Source: Vibrio gallaecicus (lineage in GTDB: Bacteria; Pseudomonadota; Gammaproteobacteria; Enterobacterales; Vibrionaceae). Taken from it: a stretch of 64,000 nucleotides of DNA. A model generated the notes under the pieces. The model ran no database searches, was not told the origin of the DNA, and saw nothing but the letters and a program-made list of their open reading frames with translations. Location of the stretch: the NCBI RefSeq assembly GCF_024347495.1, contig NZ_AP025491.1, positions 682,001-746,000 of the forward strand, written 5' to 3'. The translations under genes were made by a program, and so were the position numbers. Positions 19,377 to 30,072 of the stretch are shown one piece after another; the stretch's first letter is position 1; the number at the start of each line of letters is the position of its first letter.

Positions 19377-20621
19377 TTAGGCGTGGTGGCTAACAAGGCG
19401 GTTTCTGCCTGCCTTTTTCGCTCCATACAAGGCATTATCTGCGAGTTTTATTACTTCTTCTGGTTGACGCGTTGTGCTGCTGTCTGCCACACCAATACTT
19501 ACGGTAACATTCACAATTTTAGATGTTGGAGCAACTTTTCCACGTTTTTTTATTCCAGTTTCGTCATTTTCGGGTCTTGACTGACTATTACGAATCGTCA
19601 TGTCGTAGCTTTCAATATCATGAATTAAGTCTTCAAGGTGTTCTTTGACTTGATGAGCCTGTTTGCCTTTGAAAATTATAGTAAATTCCTCACCGCCATA
19701 TCGATAAGCCTTAGCGCCTCCAGACGTTAATTTTAAGCGGCTAGCGACTAACTTCAGAACATCATCACCAGTGTCATGACCATAGGTATCATTGAATGAC
19801 TTAAAGTGGTCAATATCAACCATAGCCATCGTATATTTCCGTCCTAAATGCTTCATGTCGACTTCTAGCGCATGCCTTCCCGGGATATCAGTCAATTGGT
19901 CATTAAACGCCAATGCGTGGCTTGCAGACATCACATAAACAATAATGAGTATCCCTGAAAGCGAGAACATAGTGCTTGATATGTACTGGATGTGAAAGAA
20001 AACAAATGTAGTTGAAGCTAGCAGAATTGAGCTGTAAACGACAACGTCAATAGGACGATTATGAAGTAATACCAAAATGGAGGTTAAGCCAGATAAACCT
20101 AAGCCATATAGGACTAAAATCAAAGGAAGTTTGGAGATAGTAGGGACAGTAAATAACACACCTTCACTCCAAGTCTCAAAGCCACCGTCATTGAAGTGAT
20201 TAAGGATAAGCTGAGACCAAATAATGAAAAGCAATAAGATGCTGACATATAGAGCAATGCTTTTAGAATCTACGCCTGTATCTGGAAAGGCGTAAACCAA
20301 CAAACAAGCCACTGGGAGTAATGTCACCAGAAGAGACAGTTCAAGAAGAGTTGTTCCGCTGTGTAAAGGGGTCTGCAAACGGTATTGTATAATGCTATAG
20401 GCTGTAAGCATTGCCAAAGACACCATTGCCATTCTACCTTGCTTAAAGGTGTGACAAAGGAGCCCTGCCACAATTAAGAGGATATAGGGTAGATTACTTG
20501 CAATACCTAAATTAGAGTTGGTGACTAATATGACATTATTCATGCCAATTAATAGGACGCCCAACAGTAACAAAGGAAAGAAAAATCGAAATATGCTCGA
20601 TGTTACAAATGAAGATGTCAT
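19377..20621 (-). CDS. Membrane-anchored diguanylate cyclase (GGDEF)
   Basis: 414 residues with seven or eight predicted membrane helices over the first ~240 residues and a C-terminal GGDEF domain (~245-412). The start DQLTDIPGRHALEVD and active loop YRYGGEEFTI indicate an active cyclase. An insertion containing ESYDMTIRNSQSRPENDETG interrupts the domain before VTVSIGVADSS. It is convergent with the REC-GGDEF gene, only 15 bases apart, so two c-di-GMP producers face each other. Confidence 0.93.
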   Translation of the reverse strand: MTSSFVTSSIFRFFFPLLLLGVLLIGMNNVILVTNSNLGIASNLPYILLIVAGLLCHTFKQGRMAMVSLAMLTAYSIIQYRLQTPLHSGTTLLELSLLVTLLPVACLLVYAFPDTGVDSKSIALYVSILLLFIIWSQLILNHFNDGGFETWSEGVLFTVPTISKLPLILVLYGLGLSGLTSILVLLHNRPIDVVVYSSILLASTTFVFFHIQYISSTMFSLSGILIIVYVMSASHALAFNDQLTDIPGRHALEVDMKHLGRKYTMAMVDIDHFKSFNDTYGHDTGDDVLKLVASRLKLTSGGAKAYRYGGEEFTIIFKGKQAHQVKEHLEDLIHDIESYDMTIRNSQSRPENDETGIKKRGKVAPTSKIVNVTVSIGVADSSTTRQPEEVIKLADNALYGAKKAGRNRLVSHHA

Positions 20622-20864
20622 TTAAGTAATGTGCCTAGCTAAACTGATAATCTTATAATTAGAATTTACTTGTAGGATACGGCTTAAAAATAAATTGCCA
20701 AGCTTTTTACCTAGATTCTAGATAAAAACACTAACTACTAGATAAAAATATGATAGATGATTGGCAATAGTTCAACCTTATTCATATTACTTTCTATTTG
20801 CTATTGCACATTAATGAGACTAAATAGTATATAAGAGTTAAGCAGTTACTTATGGAGAAGCAGG

Positions 20865-21230
20865 ATGCAGATTAGTGTCGATGTACATAACTATATGGAA
20901 ACACTGGTAGGTCACGTACTCGCGAAAGACGAATATATTGAAAAGTATGATAACGAGCAGCTAGCTGATTTGGCCTGTTTAGCCTTAGGTCAGCTTCGAC
21001 CAATTTACATTCGTTTCGACATAGACTTTCTTTCGGCTTTAGCTGAAGAAAAACTCGTTCAATACAAAAGCAACAGTGAAATTGCAGTTAAAAATGCAGA
21101 GGCGATGATTCAACAAGATCGACGCAAAAATAGAGAAGACGATATTCCTGTCATATTTGCACATCAAAGCTTTGATGATGATGTTGAGCTTGAGTGGTTT
21201 GAGAAGCCGCTGCTTAAAGGTAAAAAATAG
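20865..21230 (+). CDS. ComFB-like protein
   Basis: 121 residues from an ATG with a GGAG site nearby. YMETLVGHVLAK and LADLACLALGQLRPIYIRFDIDFLSAL resemble the late-competence ComFB family (PF10719), which includes c-di-GMP-binding receptors. The cysteine pair often seen in ComFB proteins is absent. Its location next to two GGDEF genes supports a c-di-GMP link, which is inference. A HlyU-family gene follows after 24 bases. Confidence 0.7.
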   Translation: MQISVDVHNYMETLVGHVLAKDEYIEKYDNEQLADLACLALGQLRPIYIRFDIDFLSALAEEKLVQYKSNSEIAVKNAEAMIQQDRRKNREDDIPVIFAHQSFDDDVELEWFEKPLLKGKK

Positions 21231-21254
21231 TTAATACAAGATAAGGAGCAATAC

Positions 21255-21536
21255 GTGGGGTTATTTTCTAGGTTGTTTGGTGGCAAAGAAAAAGTAGTAA
21301 AAGAAGTCAGCATTGAGCCTGTTGAATATAAAGGATTTCACATTTATCAAGATCCTATTGCTGAAGCCGGGCAATACCGAGTTGCCGGGCGAATAGAAAA
21401 AGAAATTGATGGAGAGATAAAATCACATCGCTTCATTCGATCTGATGTTGTTTCAAACAAAGATGATGCAAATGAATTAATGCTTAAGAAAGCGCAAATG
21501 TTTGTTGATCAAATGGGTGAAGGCATTTTTAGTTAA
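21255..21536 (+). CDS. HlyU-family small protein
   Basis: 93 residues starting at GTG behind AAGGAG. GFHIYQDPIAEAGQYRVAGRIEKEIDGEIKSHRFIRSD is the hallmark of PF10115, annotated as transcriptional activator HlyU. This family is distinct from the ArsR-type HlyU of Vibrio, so the name should not be taken as proof of DNA binding. Likely cotranscribed with the ComFB-like gene. Confidence 0.8.
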   Translation: MGLFSRLFGGKEKVVKEVSIEPVEYKGFHIYQDPIAEAGQYRVAGRIEKEIDGEIKSHRFIRSDVVSNKDDANELMLKKAQMFVDQMGEGIFS

Positions 21537-21572
21537 CCAATTAGGGTTAGACTTGATGCTAGTCATAATTTT

Positions 21573-21609
21573 AAGAGCTTTCAGTGTATATGCTGAAAGC
21601 TCTTTTTAG
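21573..21609 (+). terminator. Intrinsic terminator after the HlyU-family gene
   Basis: AAGAGCTTTCAG and CTGAAAGCTCTT form a perfect 12-bp stem with an 8-base loop, followed by TTTTT. Confidence 0.92.
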
Positions 21610-21837
21610 TTTGGGAAGGCAAACTCAACTAGCTGTTTGTTATTAAAGGGAAAAGCCTTAGGTGGTTTGACCTCTTGCTTTGTTTCTCTATTAATTTTCA
21701 GTCAACCCAAGTGATTTATAAGCATACAAAACTGTTATATGTAATAACATTTTCGATTCTTGTTACAAAAAACTTGAAGTATTAGTTGCCGTTAGATACA
21801 AACGAATAATCATTGTGCCAATAGTAAAGGAATCGCT

Positions 21838-23391
21838 ATGCAAATTGGTGTACCAAAAGAGATACTCGCGGGTGAAACCCGAGTCGCGGCTTCACCGAAA
21901 TCAGTGGAGCAACTACTTAAGTTAGGGTTTGAAGTTTGTGTAGAATCGCAAGCCGGAGCGCTAGCGAGTTTTGATAATGCTGCTTACGAAAAAGCAGGTG
22001 CTTCAATCGTAACGACTGAAGAAGTTTGGAATTCAGAATTAATCTTAAAGGTTAATGCTCCAATCGTTGACGAACCAGCAGAAATTAATGAAATTGCTCT
22101 GATCAAAGAAGGCGCTAGTTTAGTTAGCTTTATTTGGCCAGCACAAAACCCTGAGTTAATGGAACAGCTATCCAGCAAAAAAATTAACGTTATGGCTATG
22201 GATTCGGTTCCTAGAATCTCACGAGCTCAAGCTCTTGATGCATTAAGCTCTATGGCAAATATTGCTGGCTATCGCTCAGTTGTTGAAGCTGCTCATGAGT
22301 TTGGTCGTTTCTTCACTGGACAAATTACCGCCGCCGGTAAAGTTCCACCTGCAAAAGTTCTGGTTGCTGGCGCTGGTGTGGCTGGTCTAGCTGCAATTGG
22401 TGCTGCAGGCAGTTTAGGCGCAATTGTTCGCTCTTTCGACGTTCGCCCAGAAGTAAAAGAACAAGTTGAATCGATGGGCGCTGAATTCTTGGAAGTCGAT
22501 TACCAAGAAGATACTAGTGCTGGTGATGGCTACGCAAAAGAAATGTCAGAAGCATTCAATAAGAAAGCAGAAGAACTCTATGCCGCACAAGCAAAAGACG
22601 TCGATATTATTATCACAACGGCACTTATCCCGGGTCGCCCAGCTCCAAAGTTAATTACCAAAGAAATGGTTGATAGCATGGCTGCTGGTAGTGTGATTGT
22701 CGATCTCGCGGCAGCAAATGGTGGTAACTGTGAATACACAGTCGCAGACCAAGTTATTACAACTGCTAATGGTGTAAAAGTCGTTGGTTATACCGATATG
22801 GTCGGTCGATTACCAACTCAATCATCTCAGTTATACGCAACCAACTTGGTTAACTTGCTCAAGTTACTTTGTAAAGAAAAAGACGGCACGATTGATATTA
22901 ACTTCGATGATGTTGTTTTACGCGGTGTCACAGTTGTTAAAGATGGTGAAATCACTTGGCCAGCTCCACCAATTCAAGTTTCAGCACAACCTCAACAAGA
23001 AAAGCCTAAAGCAGCTAAACCAGAACCTAAAGTAGAAGAGCCTACTTCTCCGGTTAAGAAATTCGTTGGCTTAGGCGTTGCTGTTGGTGCTTTCGCTTGG
23101 GTAGCTTCAGTAGCACCTGCAGCATTCTTATCTCACTTTACTGTTTTTGTTTTAGCTTGTGTTGTTGGTTACTACGTTGTTTGGAATGTGTCTCACTCAT
23201 TGCATACACCATTAATGTCTGTAACAAACGCAATTTCAGGCATTATCGTCGTAGGCGCATTGCTACAAATAGGGCAAGGAAGTGGCGTTGTAACGTTTTT
23301 ATCTTTTATTGCTGTTCTTATTGCAAGTATCAATATATTTGGTGGTTTTACCGTGACCAAACGTATGCTTGAAATGTTCCGTAAAGACTAG
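21838..23391 (+). CDS. pntA: NAD(P) transhydrogenase subunit alpha
   Basis: Proton-translocating transhydrogenase alpha subunit, which transfers hydride from NADH to NADP+ using the proton gradient. 517 residues: alanine-dehydrogenase-like N-terminal domain ([20 protein letters not shown]), the NAD-binding Rossmann loop [22 protein letters not shown], a Pro/Lys-rich linker near residue 385 and four membrane helices at the C-terminus. pntB follows 13 bases downstream. Confidence 0.97.
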   Translation: MQIGVPKEILAGETRVAASPKSVEQLLKLGFEVCVESQAGALASFDNAAYEKAGASIVTTEEVWNSELILKVNAPIVDEPAEINEIALIKEGASLVSFIWPAQNPELMEQLSSKKINVMAMDSVPRISRAQALDALSSMANIAGYRSVVEAAHEFGRFFTGQITAAGKVPPAKVLVAGAGVAGLAAIGAAGSLGAIVRSFDVRPEVKEQVESMGAEFLEVDYQEDTSAGDGYAKEMSEAFNKKAEELYAAQAKDVDIIITTALIPGRPAPKLITKEMVDSMAAGSVIVDLAAANGGNCEYTVADQVITTANGVKVVGYTDMVGRLPTQSSQLYATNLVNLLKLLCKEKDGTIDINFDDVVLRGVTVVKDGEITWPAPPIQVSAQPQQEKPKAAKPEPKVEEPTSPVKKFVGLGVAVGAFAWVASVAPAAFLSHFTVFVLACVVGYYVVWNVSHSLHTPLMSVTNAISGIIVVGALLQIGQGSGVVTFLSFIAVLIASINIFGGFTVTKRMLEMFRKD

Positions 23392-23404
23392 TAAGGAGTC
23401 ACCA

Positions 23405-24784
23405 ATGTCTGAAGGATTAGTACAAGCGGCATATATTATTGCTGCTGTATTCTTTATTATGAGCTTAGCGGGTTTATCTAAGCAGGAATCGGCTCGTGCT
23501 GGTAACTACTACGGTATTACTGGTATGGCTATCGCTTTACTTGCCACAATTTTCGGTCCTGATTCTCAGGGTGTCGTTTGGATTATCATTGCTATGGTAA
23601 TTGGTGGTGGTATTGGTATTCATTACGCCAAGAAAGTTGAAATGACCGAAATGCCTGAGCTTGTTGCAATCTTGCACAGCTTCGTTGGTATGGCTGCAGT
23701 TCTTGTCGGTTATAACAGCTACATTGATGCACCGGTAGCAGCAACTCATGCTGAGCATGTTATTCACTTAGTTGAAGTATTCTTGGGCGTGTTTATTGGC
23801 GCGGTTACCTTCACAGGTTCAATTGTTGCGTTTGGTAAATTACGTGGTGTTATTTCATCATCAGCATTGAATATCCCTCATAAGCATAAATGGAATCTAG
23901 CTGCATTAGTTTCTTCTGCATTGCTTCTAAGCATGTTCGTAAATGCAGACGGCAGCATGTTCGCTATGATTGTGATGACCCTTATTGCCTTCGCATTTGG
24001 TTATCACTTAGTTGCTTCAATTGGTGGTGCAGATATGCCAGTTGTTGTTTCGATGCTTAACTCTTATTCAGGTTGGGCTGCGGCTGCGGCTGGTTTCATG
24101 CTTGCAAATGATTTATTGATTGTTACTGGTGCCCTAGTTGGTTCATCAGGTGCAATTCTTTCTTACATTATGTGTAAAGCAATGAACCGTTCTTTCATCA
24201 GTGTTATTGCGGGTGGTTTTGGTCAAGAGGTTTCTGTTTCTGCAGAAGTTGAAGATCAAGGCGAGCACCGTGCAACGTCTGCTGAAGAAGTAGCAGACAT
24301 GCTTAAAAATTCCAAATCAGTCATCATCACCCCAGGGTATGGTATGGCAGTGGCTCAAGCGCAATACCCAGTACATGAAATTACTGAGAAGCTTAGAGCT
24401 CAAGGTATTAACGTTCGATTTGGTATTCACCCAGTCGCTGGCAGGTTACCCGGTCACATGAATGTGTTACTTGCTGAAGCAAAAGTACCATACGACATTG
24501 TATTAGAAATGGATGAACTGAATGATGATTTCGGCGAAACCGACACTGTACTTGTAATTGGTGCGAATGACACAGTTAACCCTGCAGCTCTAGAGGATCC
24601 AAATAGCCCAATTGCTGGCATGCCAGTTCTTGAAGTTTGGAATGCTCAAAATGTTGTCGTATTCAAGCGTTCGATGAATACGGGCTATGCTGGTGTCCAA
24701 AACCCGTTGTTCTTCAAAGAAAACACTCAAATGCTATTTGGTGATGCTAAAGAAAGCGTTGATGCAATTTCTAAAGCTCTTTAA
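23405..24784 (+). CDS. pntB: NAD(P) transhydrogenase subunit beta
   Basis: 459 residues from the ATG at 23405, preceded by AAGGAG. About nine membrane helices are followed by a cytosolic NADP-binding domain (residues ~285-459) with [15 protein letters not shown] and the [14 protein letters not shown] segment. The frame is open upstream into pntA, but the ATG behind the ribosome site gives the family N-terminus [11 protein letters not shown]. Confidence 0.97.
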   Translation: MSEGLVQAAYIIAAVFFIMSLAGLSKQESARAGNYYGITGMAIALLATIFGPDSQGVVWIIIAMVIGGGIGIHYAKKVEMTEMPELVAILHSFVGMAAVLVGYNSYIDAPVAATHAEHVIHLVEVFLGVFIGAVTFTGSIVAFGKLRGVISSSALNIPHKHKWNLAALVSSALLLSMFVNADGSMFAMIVMTLIAFAFGYHLVASIGGADMPVVVSMLNSYSGWAAAAAGFMLANDLLIVTGALVGSSGAILSYIMCKAMNRSFISVIAGGFGQEVSVSAEVEDQGEHRATSAEEVADMLKNSKSVIITPGYGMAVAQAQYPVHEITEKLRAQGINVRFGIHPVAGRLPGHMNVLLAEAKVPYDIVLEMDELNDDFGETDTVLVIGANDTVNPAALEDPNSPIAGMPVLEVWNAQNVVVFKRSMNTGYAGVQNPLFFKENTQMLFGDAKESVDAISKAL

Positions 24785-24830
24785 TTACAACTCAAGAGTA
24801 AAGCTATAATTAGAGTCATTAGCGATTAAA

Positions 24831-24855
24831 AAGCCAGCGAATTGCTGGCTTTTTT
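24831..24855 (+). terminator. Intrinsic terminator after pntB
   Basis: AAGCCAGC, a 5-base loop, and GCTGGCTT followed by a T run. Confidence 0.9.
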
Positions 24856-24956
24856 GTGTTTATAAACCATAACCGTGGTAGCTAGAGGGTTAACAATTTA
24901 TCTTTATCGTGTTCTGTTATATATTTGATTTAATAGAATGAAATTACGTATCGCTT

Positions 24957-26411
24957 GTGACTATAAAATCAATCTTATCCTTCATTGCCATGACTTTCTT
25001 GATTTCTGCAAATTCATTTGCGGATTCACTACCTGAGCGCATAGATAATTTCACCAAGTTGTTTGATCACCAAGCTGCTATCGATTCATACGATATACGT
25101 ATTCTGCAATCGGACTACCCAAACAAGCTCATTACACCTTCATCAATGCTCCCTCAAACCGCTAAATATCCACTTAAAGATATTCAAAGGCTTTATCAGT
25201 TATCAAAGACTTGCAGCGGAAAACTACCTTTAAGCCCTCTGATTACAGAACCACTCGTTTTTACTCGAGCATTGTGTAAAGGAACAAAACTATCTGTACG
25301 CTGGTTCAGCAGAAGCGGGTTAATACATCCTGGCGGCGGTTCATACGCAGCAAGGTATGTAGAAAAGTACCCGGAAAAATTTGAATCTCTAAAGCAGTTC
25401 ATGCATATACAAGAGCGAAAAAGCACAGATAACGACGAATTGTTAAGCCGCTTAAAAAATATGGACAGTGATGCTATTACAGCATTGATCGCAGGCGCTA
25501 GCATGTTCGTGGAGTTGGATGAAATTTGGCTTAAGCGTGGAGATCAGTACTATCTATATGACGCTAGCGTTTGGAAAGACAATGCCAAGCTGTCTGGACT
25601 TGCTTTCAGTCTACATGCAGAAGGTCAAAGCTGTTTTGTCCAAAGAGGAAATATATGCTGGGAAATAGAAGATCACTCTGAACTTTTACAGCTATCAATG
25701 CTAGTTCTTGTGGTTGCCAATATTTTACTTGTTATCGGTTGGGCTCTTTACCGCTGGAACAGTAAGAAACAAGAACTTAAAAGTAGAATGCTGGTACTTC
25801 AAATTTTGACTCACGAGCTTCGTACTCCTATTGCAAGTTTGTCACTTACCGTTGAGGGGTTCCGTAGAGAGTTCGAACATTTACCTGAGTCTGTATACGA
25901 TGAATTTCGGCGTCTGTGTGAAGACACAAGACGTCTTCGTCAACTTGCTGAAGCGAGTAAGGATTATCTGCAATCGGATAATCAACCATTGGCAACTGAA
26001 TGGTTGCCTAGCGTACATGAATGGCTTGAGTATAAATTAGATGAAGAATTTTCAGCTGACATCACTCTACAAATTAATGCTGATATTGCAGCTAAAGTGA
26101 ATATATACTGGCTAGGAACATGTATCGATAATTTAATTCGCAATGCCGTAAAGTACGGTATTGCACCAATCACCGTCGATGTAACAACTTCTAACAAAAG
26201 TCTGACATTTAGAGTGATAGATAATGGAGACTTGACCCGGAAAGATTGGGAACAGTTAAAGAAGCCGTTTGTGAGTAAAAGCGGACTTGGCTTAGGGCTA
26301 ACTATAGTTGAATCTATGGTTGGCAAGATGGGAGGGAAAATGACATTAATTGGCCCACCAACGACATTTATTTTGGAGATACCTTGTGAAACAGACACTG
26401 CTACTCGTTGA
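24957..26411 (+). CDS. vxrA: Sensor histidine kinase VxrA
   Basis: 484 residues starting at GTG. A signal or first membrane segment (residues ~4-22) is followed by a DUF3404-type periplasmic sensor (~25-235), a membrane helix (~245-265), a HisKA domain with the phosphorylated His in LTHELRTPIASL, and an HATPase domain (FVSKSGLGLGLTIVESM). Position next to pntB and layout match VxrA/WigK of V. cholerae, which responds to cell-wall damage and controls peptidoglycan, type VI secretion and biofilm genes. The last 26 bases overlap vxrB. Confidence 0.9.
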   Translation: MTIKSILSFIAMTFLISANSFADSLPERIDNFTKLFDHQAAIDSYDIRILQSDYPNKLITPSSMLPQTAKYPLKDIQRLYQLSKTCSGKLPLSPLITEPLVFTRALCKGTKLSVRWFSRSGLIHPGGGSYAARYVEKYPEKFESLKQFMHIQERKSTDNDELLSRLKNMDSDAITALIAGASMFVELDEIWLKRGDQYYLYDASVWKDNAKLSGLAFSLHAEGQSCFVQRGNICWEIEDHSELLQLSMLVLVVANILLVIGWALYRWNSKKQELKSRMLVLQILTHELRTPIASLSLTVEGFRREFEHLPESVYDEFRRLCEDTRRLRQLAEASKDYLQSDNQPLATEWLPSVHEWLEYKLDEEFSADITLQINADIAAKVNIYWLGTCIDNLIRNAVKYGIAPITVDVTTSNKSLTFRVIDNGDLTRKDWEQLKKPFVSKSGLGLGLTIVESMVGKMGGKMTLIGPPTTFILEIPCETDTATR

Positions 26412-27045
26412 AGACGATAAAAACTTGGCTGATGGTTTATTAGTTAGTTTAGAGCAAGCTGGATATGAATGTTTGCATGCTGAAGCCATTTCTGAAGTTG
26501 AAGGGTACTGGGAGCAAGCTGATCTTGTCATTTTGGATAGACAGCTTCCTGATGGAGACTCTGTCGACCACTTGCTTGGTTGGAAAAAGATAAAAGATGT
26601 CCCAGTGATTCTTTTAACAGCATTAGTGACTGTCAAAGATAAAGTGGCTGGTCTGGATTCAGGAGCAAATGATTATTTAACGAAACCATTTGCTGAAGCA
26701 GAATTGTTTGCAAGAATAAGAGCACAGCTAAGATCCCCTGATTCTGAAGAGCAAGACTCCACAAAAGTGTTTGCTCAAAATTTAGTGATAGATAAAGCTA
26801 CTCGTGAAGTCTTCTTTAATGAACAAGCAATTACTTTAACGAGAACTGAATTTGATTTACTTCTGTTCTTAGCTAGTAACCTCGGTAGAGTATTTACAAG
26901 AGATGAATTGCTTGACCATGTTTGGGGATATAATCACTTCCCAACGACAAGAACAGTAGATACACACGTTTTACAATTAAGACAAAAATTACCAGGGTTA
27001 GAGATTGAAACTTTGCGTGGTGTTGGCTACAAGATGAAAATCTAA
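26386..27045 (+). CDS. vxrB: Response regulator VxrB (OmpR family)
   Basis: 219 residues from a GTG at 26386 (KQTLLLVEDDKNLADG). A receiver domain carries the phosphoacceptor in LVILDRQLPDGDS and Lys in YLTKPFAEAEL. A winged-helix OmpR output domain (~125-219) contains RTEFDLLLFLASNLGRVFTRDELLDHVWG. It overlaps vxrA by 26 bases and is joined to vxrC by a TAATG overlap, so vxrABC are translationally linked. Confidence 0.92.
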   Translation: MKQTLLLVEDDKNLADGLLVSLEQAGYECLHAEAISEVEGYWEQADLVILDRQLPDGDSVDHLLGWKKIKDVPVILLTALVTVKDKVAGLDSGANDYLTKPFAEAELFARIRAQLRSPDSEEQDSTKVFAQNLVIDKATREVFFNEQAITLTRTEFDLLLFLASNLGRVFTRDELLDHVWGYNHFPTTRTVDTHVLQLRQKLPGLEIETLRGVGYKMKI

Positions 27046-27932
27046 TGAGAATTCCAGCTCTCTCAATCATCTTACTTACTAGCTTGTGCAATTCTGTGCA
27101 AGCTTCGGATTGGTTTGATAATAATGATACACTTACTCAAGTACACAAGCATCTATTGGATGACGATCTTCCAGGGATGTTTGAGTCACTTGTTGAAGTT
27201 TGGCAAAACAATCCTAAACAAGTGAAAGAAGATCATCTAAATGAACTTTTCACTCAAGCGCTAGACCGAGATTGTGGTAAAAGCCTTTCTAAACCTGTAT
27301 TACCAAGCTGGATAGGCTCACTTGCCGTTAAACGGCTTGCAATTCAAAGCCCTGGTAGAGACAGTTTCCGTTTAGTCGTTGACGCGGAAGTTGAAAGCTT
27401 TATTGAAAACATCGAGCTAAGTAAATGGGTTGATAAACCCATTTCAAGTGACAGTTTATTCTATAAACAAAGTTCAAAAGAATCTTCACCGGCAAACCAT
27501 AGCTATAGAAAACGATACAACTTAAATTCACCCCTGGATTCAGGGTTATACCGGCTAACCGTAACCTCCCAAAATAAGAAAACTTGGAGCTCTTGGATAA
27601 TCCTTGGAGAAGTGAGGTTGAAACAACAGGTTCGTTGGGCATCTAAAGACACATGGCTAATTGATAAAAAAGAATTACTAAACCCTTACTGCCCATTACC
27701 ACGCTTAGATGTTGGCCTCTTCGATTATATCAATGGTCAATATGAAGAAGTTTGGGGGAAAAGCTACGAATCAGATTACCCAACAACATTAGAGGGCGGA
27801 AACATTTCTAATGACAGATATGTTTTGGCTGTCTCAATGGTTCATTCTCGTTGGCAAGGTGATATTGCTATTGAACAAACTCAAACTATTAGTAAAACAT
27901 TCGATATTTCTGGTAGTGAAGAGTTAAAGTAA
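27045..27932 (+). CDS. vxrC: VxrC, DUF2861-family periplasmic protein
   Basis: 295 residues with signal peptide (MRIPALSIILLTSLCNSVQA). The rest is a soluble periplasmic domain with CGKSLSKPVLPSWIGSLAVKR and a terminal SMVHSRWQGDIAIEQTQTISK segment, consistent with DUF2861. It corresponds by position to vxrC of V. cholerae, a small gene reported in the vxr operon. Molecular role unknown. Confidence 0.8.
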   Translation: MRIPALSIILLTSLCNSVQASDWFDNNDTLTQVHKHLLDDDLPGMFESLVEVWQNNPKQVKEDHLNELFTQALDRDCGKSLSKPVLPSWIGSLAVKRLAIQSPGRDSFRLVVDAEVESFIENIELSKWVDKPISSDSLFYKQSSKESSPANHSYRKRYNLNSPLDSGLYRLTVTSQNKKTWSSWIILGEVRLKQQVRWASKDTWLIDKKELLNPYCPLPRLDVGLFDYINGQYEEVWGKSYESDYPTTLEGGNISNDRYVLAVSMVHSRWQGDIAIEQTQTISKTFDISGSEELK

Positions 27933-27983
27933 TTTAAAATTATGCCGTTAACAATGTTAGGGATATAACAAAGAATTATCAGC

Positions 27984-29132
27984 ATGAATAAAACAATAAA
28001 ACTACTCGCAGCATCTATTTCATTAGCTAGCCTCCCGCTAAGCGCCGCCAATTATGCTATCGAAGCAAGAGGAGATGCAATGGGGGGCGTTGGTGTTGTT
28101 TCTGCTAATTTTTTAACCGCTCCTTTCTATAATCCCGCACTAACTGCAATTTATCGTCGAAATGATGATGTAGGTATGATCACGCCTAGTTTTGGTATTT
28201 CTTATAATGACCCTGATTCACTGGTTGATGATATCGACTCTGTGTTAGGGGCGTCTTCTCCTGCCGATATTACAAGCGCCTTAAATGACTTGAATGGAGA
28301 TAAGTTAAAACTAGAAATTGGTGGTGTTGTTGCTTTTGCTATTCCTAATCAATTTATTGCCGCTAATGCATTTGGTAAAGCGTACACTGAGTCATTTGTC
28401 ACTCCCGAAGTGTATACCGCTTCCGGAACGGCTTTAACTAATGCAGAACTTACAGCAATAAAAGCGGTATCTATCGGGGTCACAGAGGTAGGTATCTCAC
28501 TTGCTAAGTATCAAACTTTTATGGGGCAACACATTTCATTTGGTATATCTCCAAAGCTTCAAAGGATTTATACATATAACTATATTGCATCTGTAAATGA
28601 CTACGACTTATCAGATGTAAGAGAAAACGACTCAGCCGATACACAATTTAATATGGACGCTGGTGCTTTGTGGTTCTTTGGACCATTCAGAGTCGGTTTT
28701 GCAGCGACTAACTTGGTTAGCCGTGATATCGATACTAAATATGTAGAAAAAACACTCACTGCAACAGACACAACGACAACAACAGTGACCGCGCAACACT
28801 CATACAGCATGGGACCGGTTTATACCGTAGGGGCTGGGATTGTTTCAGATTACTTCACAATAAGTGTGGATTATGATTTAAATGAAGCAGAGAAATTTAG
28901 CTCTTTTGATGATAATGAGCAAATGATACGTATTGGTACTGAAATCGACTTAATGCGCCAACTTAAACTAAGAGGTGGTTACTACCAAAACTTAGCATAC
29001 TCAGATTCTGAAGGTACGATTACAGCAGGTGTGGGAATATCTCCACTGAACTTATTCCAATTAGATATTAGCGCTAATTACACTAATGAAAATGCAATGG
29101 GTGCTTCTATCAATTTCCTTGCTAGTTACTAA
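27984..29132 (+). CDS. TraF-family outer-membrane-type protein downstream of vxrC
   Basis: 382 residues with signal peptide ending LPLSA. AIEARGDAMGGVGVVSANFLTAPFYNPAL matches the family annotated as conjugal transfer protein TraF (PF13729). Its members resemble FadL/PorV-like barrels and are mostly unrelated to conjugation. The Thr-rich stretch TATDTTTTTVTAQ lies in a loop. It lies 51 bases after vxrC and may be a further member of the vxr operon (vxrD or vxrE in V. cholerae); I cannot say which. Confidence 0.75.
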   Translation: MNKTIKLLAASISLASLPLSAANYAIEARGDAMGGVGVVSANFLTAPFYNPALTAIYRRNDDVGMITPSFGISYNDPDSLVDDIDSVLGASSPADITSALNDLNGDKLKLEIGGVVAFAIPNQFIAANAFGKAYTESFVTPEVYTASGTALTNAELTAIKAVSIGVTEVGISLAKYQTFMGQHISFGISPKLQRIYTYNYIASVNDYDLSDVRENDSADTQFNMDAGALWFFGPFRVGFAATNLVSRDIDTKYVEKTLTATDTTTTTVTAQHSYSMGPVYTVGAGIVSDYFTISVDYDLNEAEKFSSFDDNEQMIRIGTEIDLMRQLKLRGGYYQNLAYSDSEGTITAGVGISPLNLFQLDISANYTNENAMGASINFLASY

Positions 29133-29173
29133 CTCTCCTTATATAGTTCGGCTTCTCTTATTTGGAGCCGAAC

Positions 29174-29323
29174 ATGCTAAACGACTTACCAACACTTTCT
29201 CACGCAGAACAACAAGCAGCAGTTGAAAAAATTCAGGAGTTAATGACTCAAGGGATCAGCACTGCTCAAGCAATTAAAATCGTTGCAGAAGAAATCAGAA
29301 AAGAAATGAACGAAAAAGAGTAG
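29174..29323 (+). CDS. yoaH: YoaH family (UPF0181) small protein
   Basis: A 49-residue protein read directly from the sequence: it opens [20 protein letters not shown] and has the segment [20 protein letters not shown], as in UPF0181/YoaH. Function unknown; related proteins are cytosolic and acidic. It lies 41 bases downstream of the TraF-family gene. Confidence 0.88.
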   Translation: MLNDLPTLSHAEQQAAVEKIQELMTQGISTAQAIKIVAEEIRKEMNEKE

Positions 29324-29393
29324 GGGAGCTGTTTAGCAAATTATTGCTCTAACTGGTTACCGAACACTAGTTCCGTGAAATTTCAATACTAAA

Positions 29394-29421
29394 GCCGACA
29401 AGTTAATCTTGTCGGCATTTT
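29394..29421 (+). terminator. Intrinsic terminator after yoaH
   Basis: GCCGACAAG and CTTGTCGGC form a perfect 9-bp stem with a 5-base loop, followed by ATTTTTA. Confidence 0.88.
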
Positions 29422-30072
29422 TATAAACATACCACCCAGAATATCCATCGATGTTGATGTCACACCAAGATACCTATATTCCTAGATTCGCCGAAAGCTA
29501 GTGCACTATAAGTTGATGGAAAACAGATTTAGCATAACGTACTAATGTAACTATCACATGTTAAAGAATCCAACCTGCCCATAAAAATCAACAAAATCAC
29601 TTTGTAAACAATAATTTAGTGCAGAATAATATCCCGCCCGGGTCGTAACACTTAGTGAGTGTGTAATAAAATTACAAGAAGATCGGTAACTCCAACATAG
29701 AGTCAAATAAATTGACACTTAATTTTATGTCGAAAGTTCTGTGATTTTTTAGATGGAAAGATTGATAGGAGCTCTTGTTTTGAGTGAGAATCTGTCTCTT
29801 CTCATGGCTTGAATTGGCAAAAGTAATTAAGTGTTTAGATTAGTCACCCCGTAACTTTCTATGTTGGTAATACTCTAAAATAGATATGCGGAGCGTTTAA
29901 ATGGAGATGTTTTATATAGACTTATAGAGCATGTACTTCATTTCTATAGATCTAAATTGAACAGAAGGGTTTACACATTTCTAATGTGTGATTTATTTCC
30001 TTATATTATTGCGGTCACCGCGTTAGACAGCCAGTTTTTATTCTACTAGTTTATAAGTAACATAAACTTTAA
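29422..30072. other. Intergenic region with no recognised gene
   Basis: About 650 bases of AT-rich sequence before the binding-protein gene. I found no convincing reading frame, tRNA or strong hairpin. It probably holds the promoter of the gene at 30073. Confidence 0.5.

Noticed and set aside
27984..29132. Conjugal transfer system suggested by the TraF family name
   Set aside because: No other conjugation genes are nearby and the family is mostly chromosomal beta-barrel-like proteins.
29422..30072. Possible small RNA or gene in the long gap
   Set aside because: No convincing promoter-terminator pair or coding pattern was seen after the yoaH terminator.
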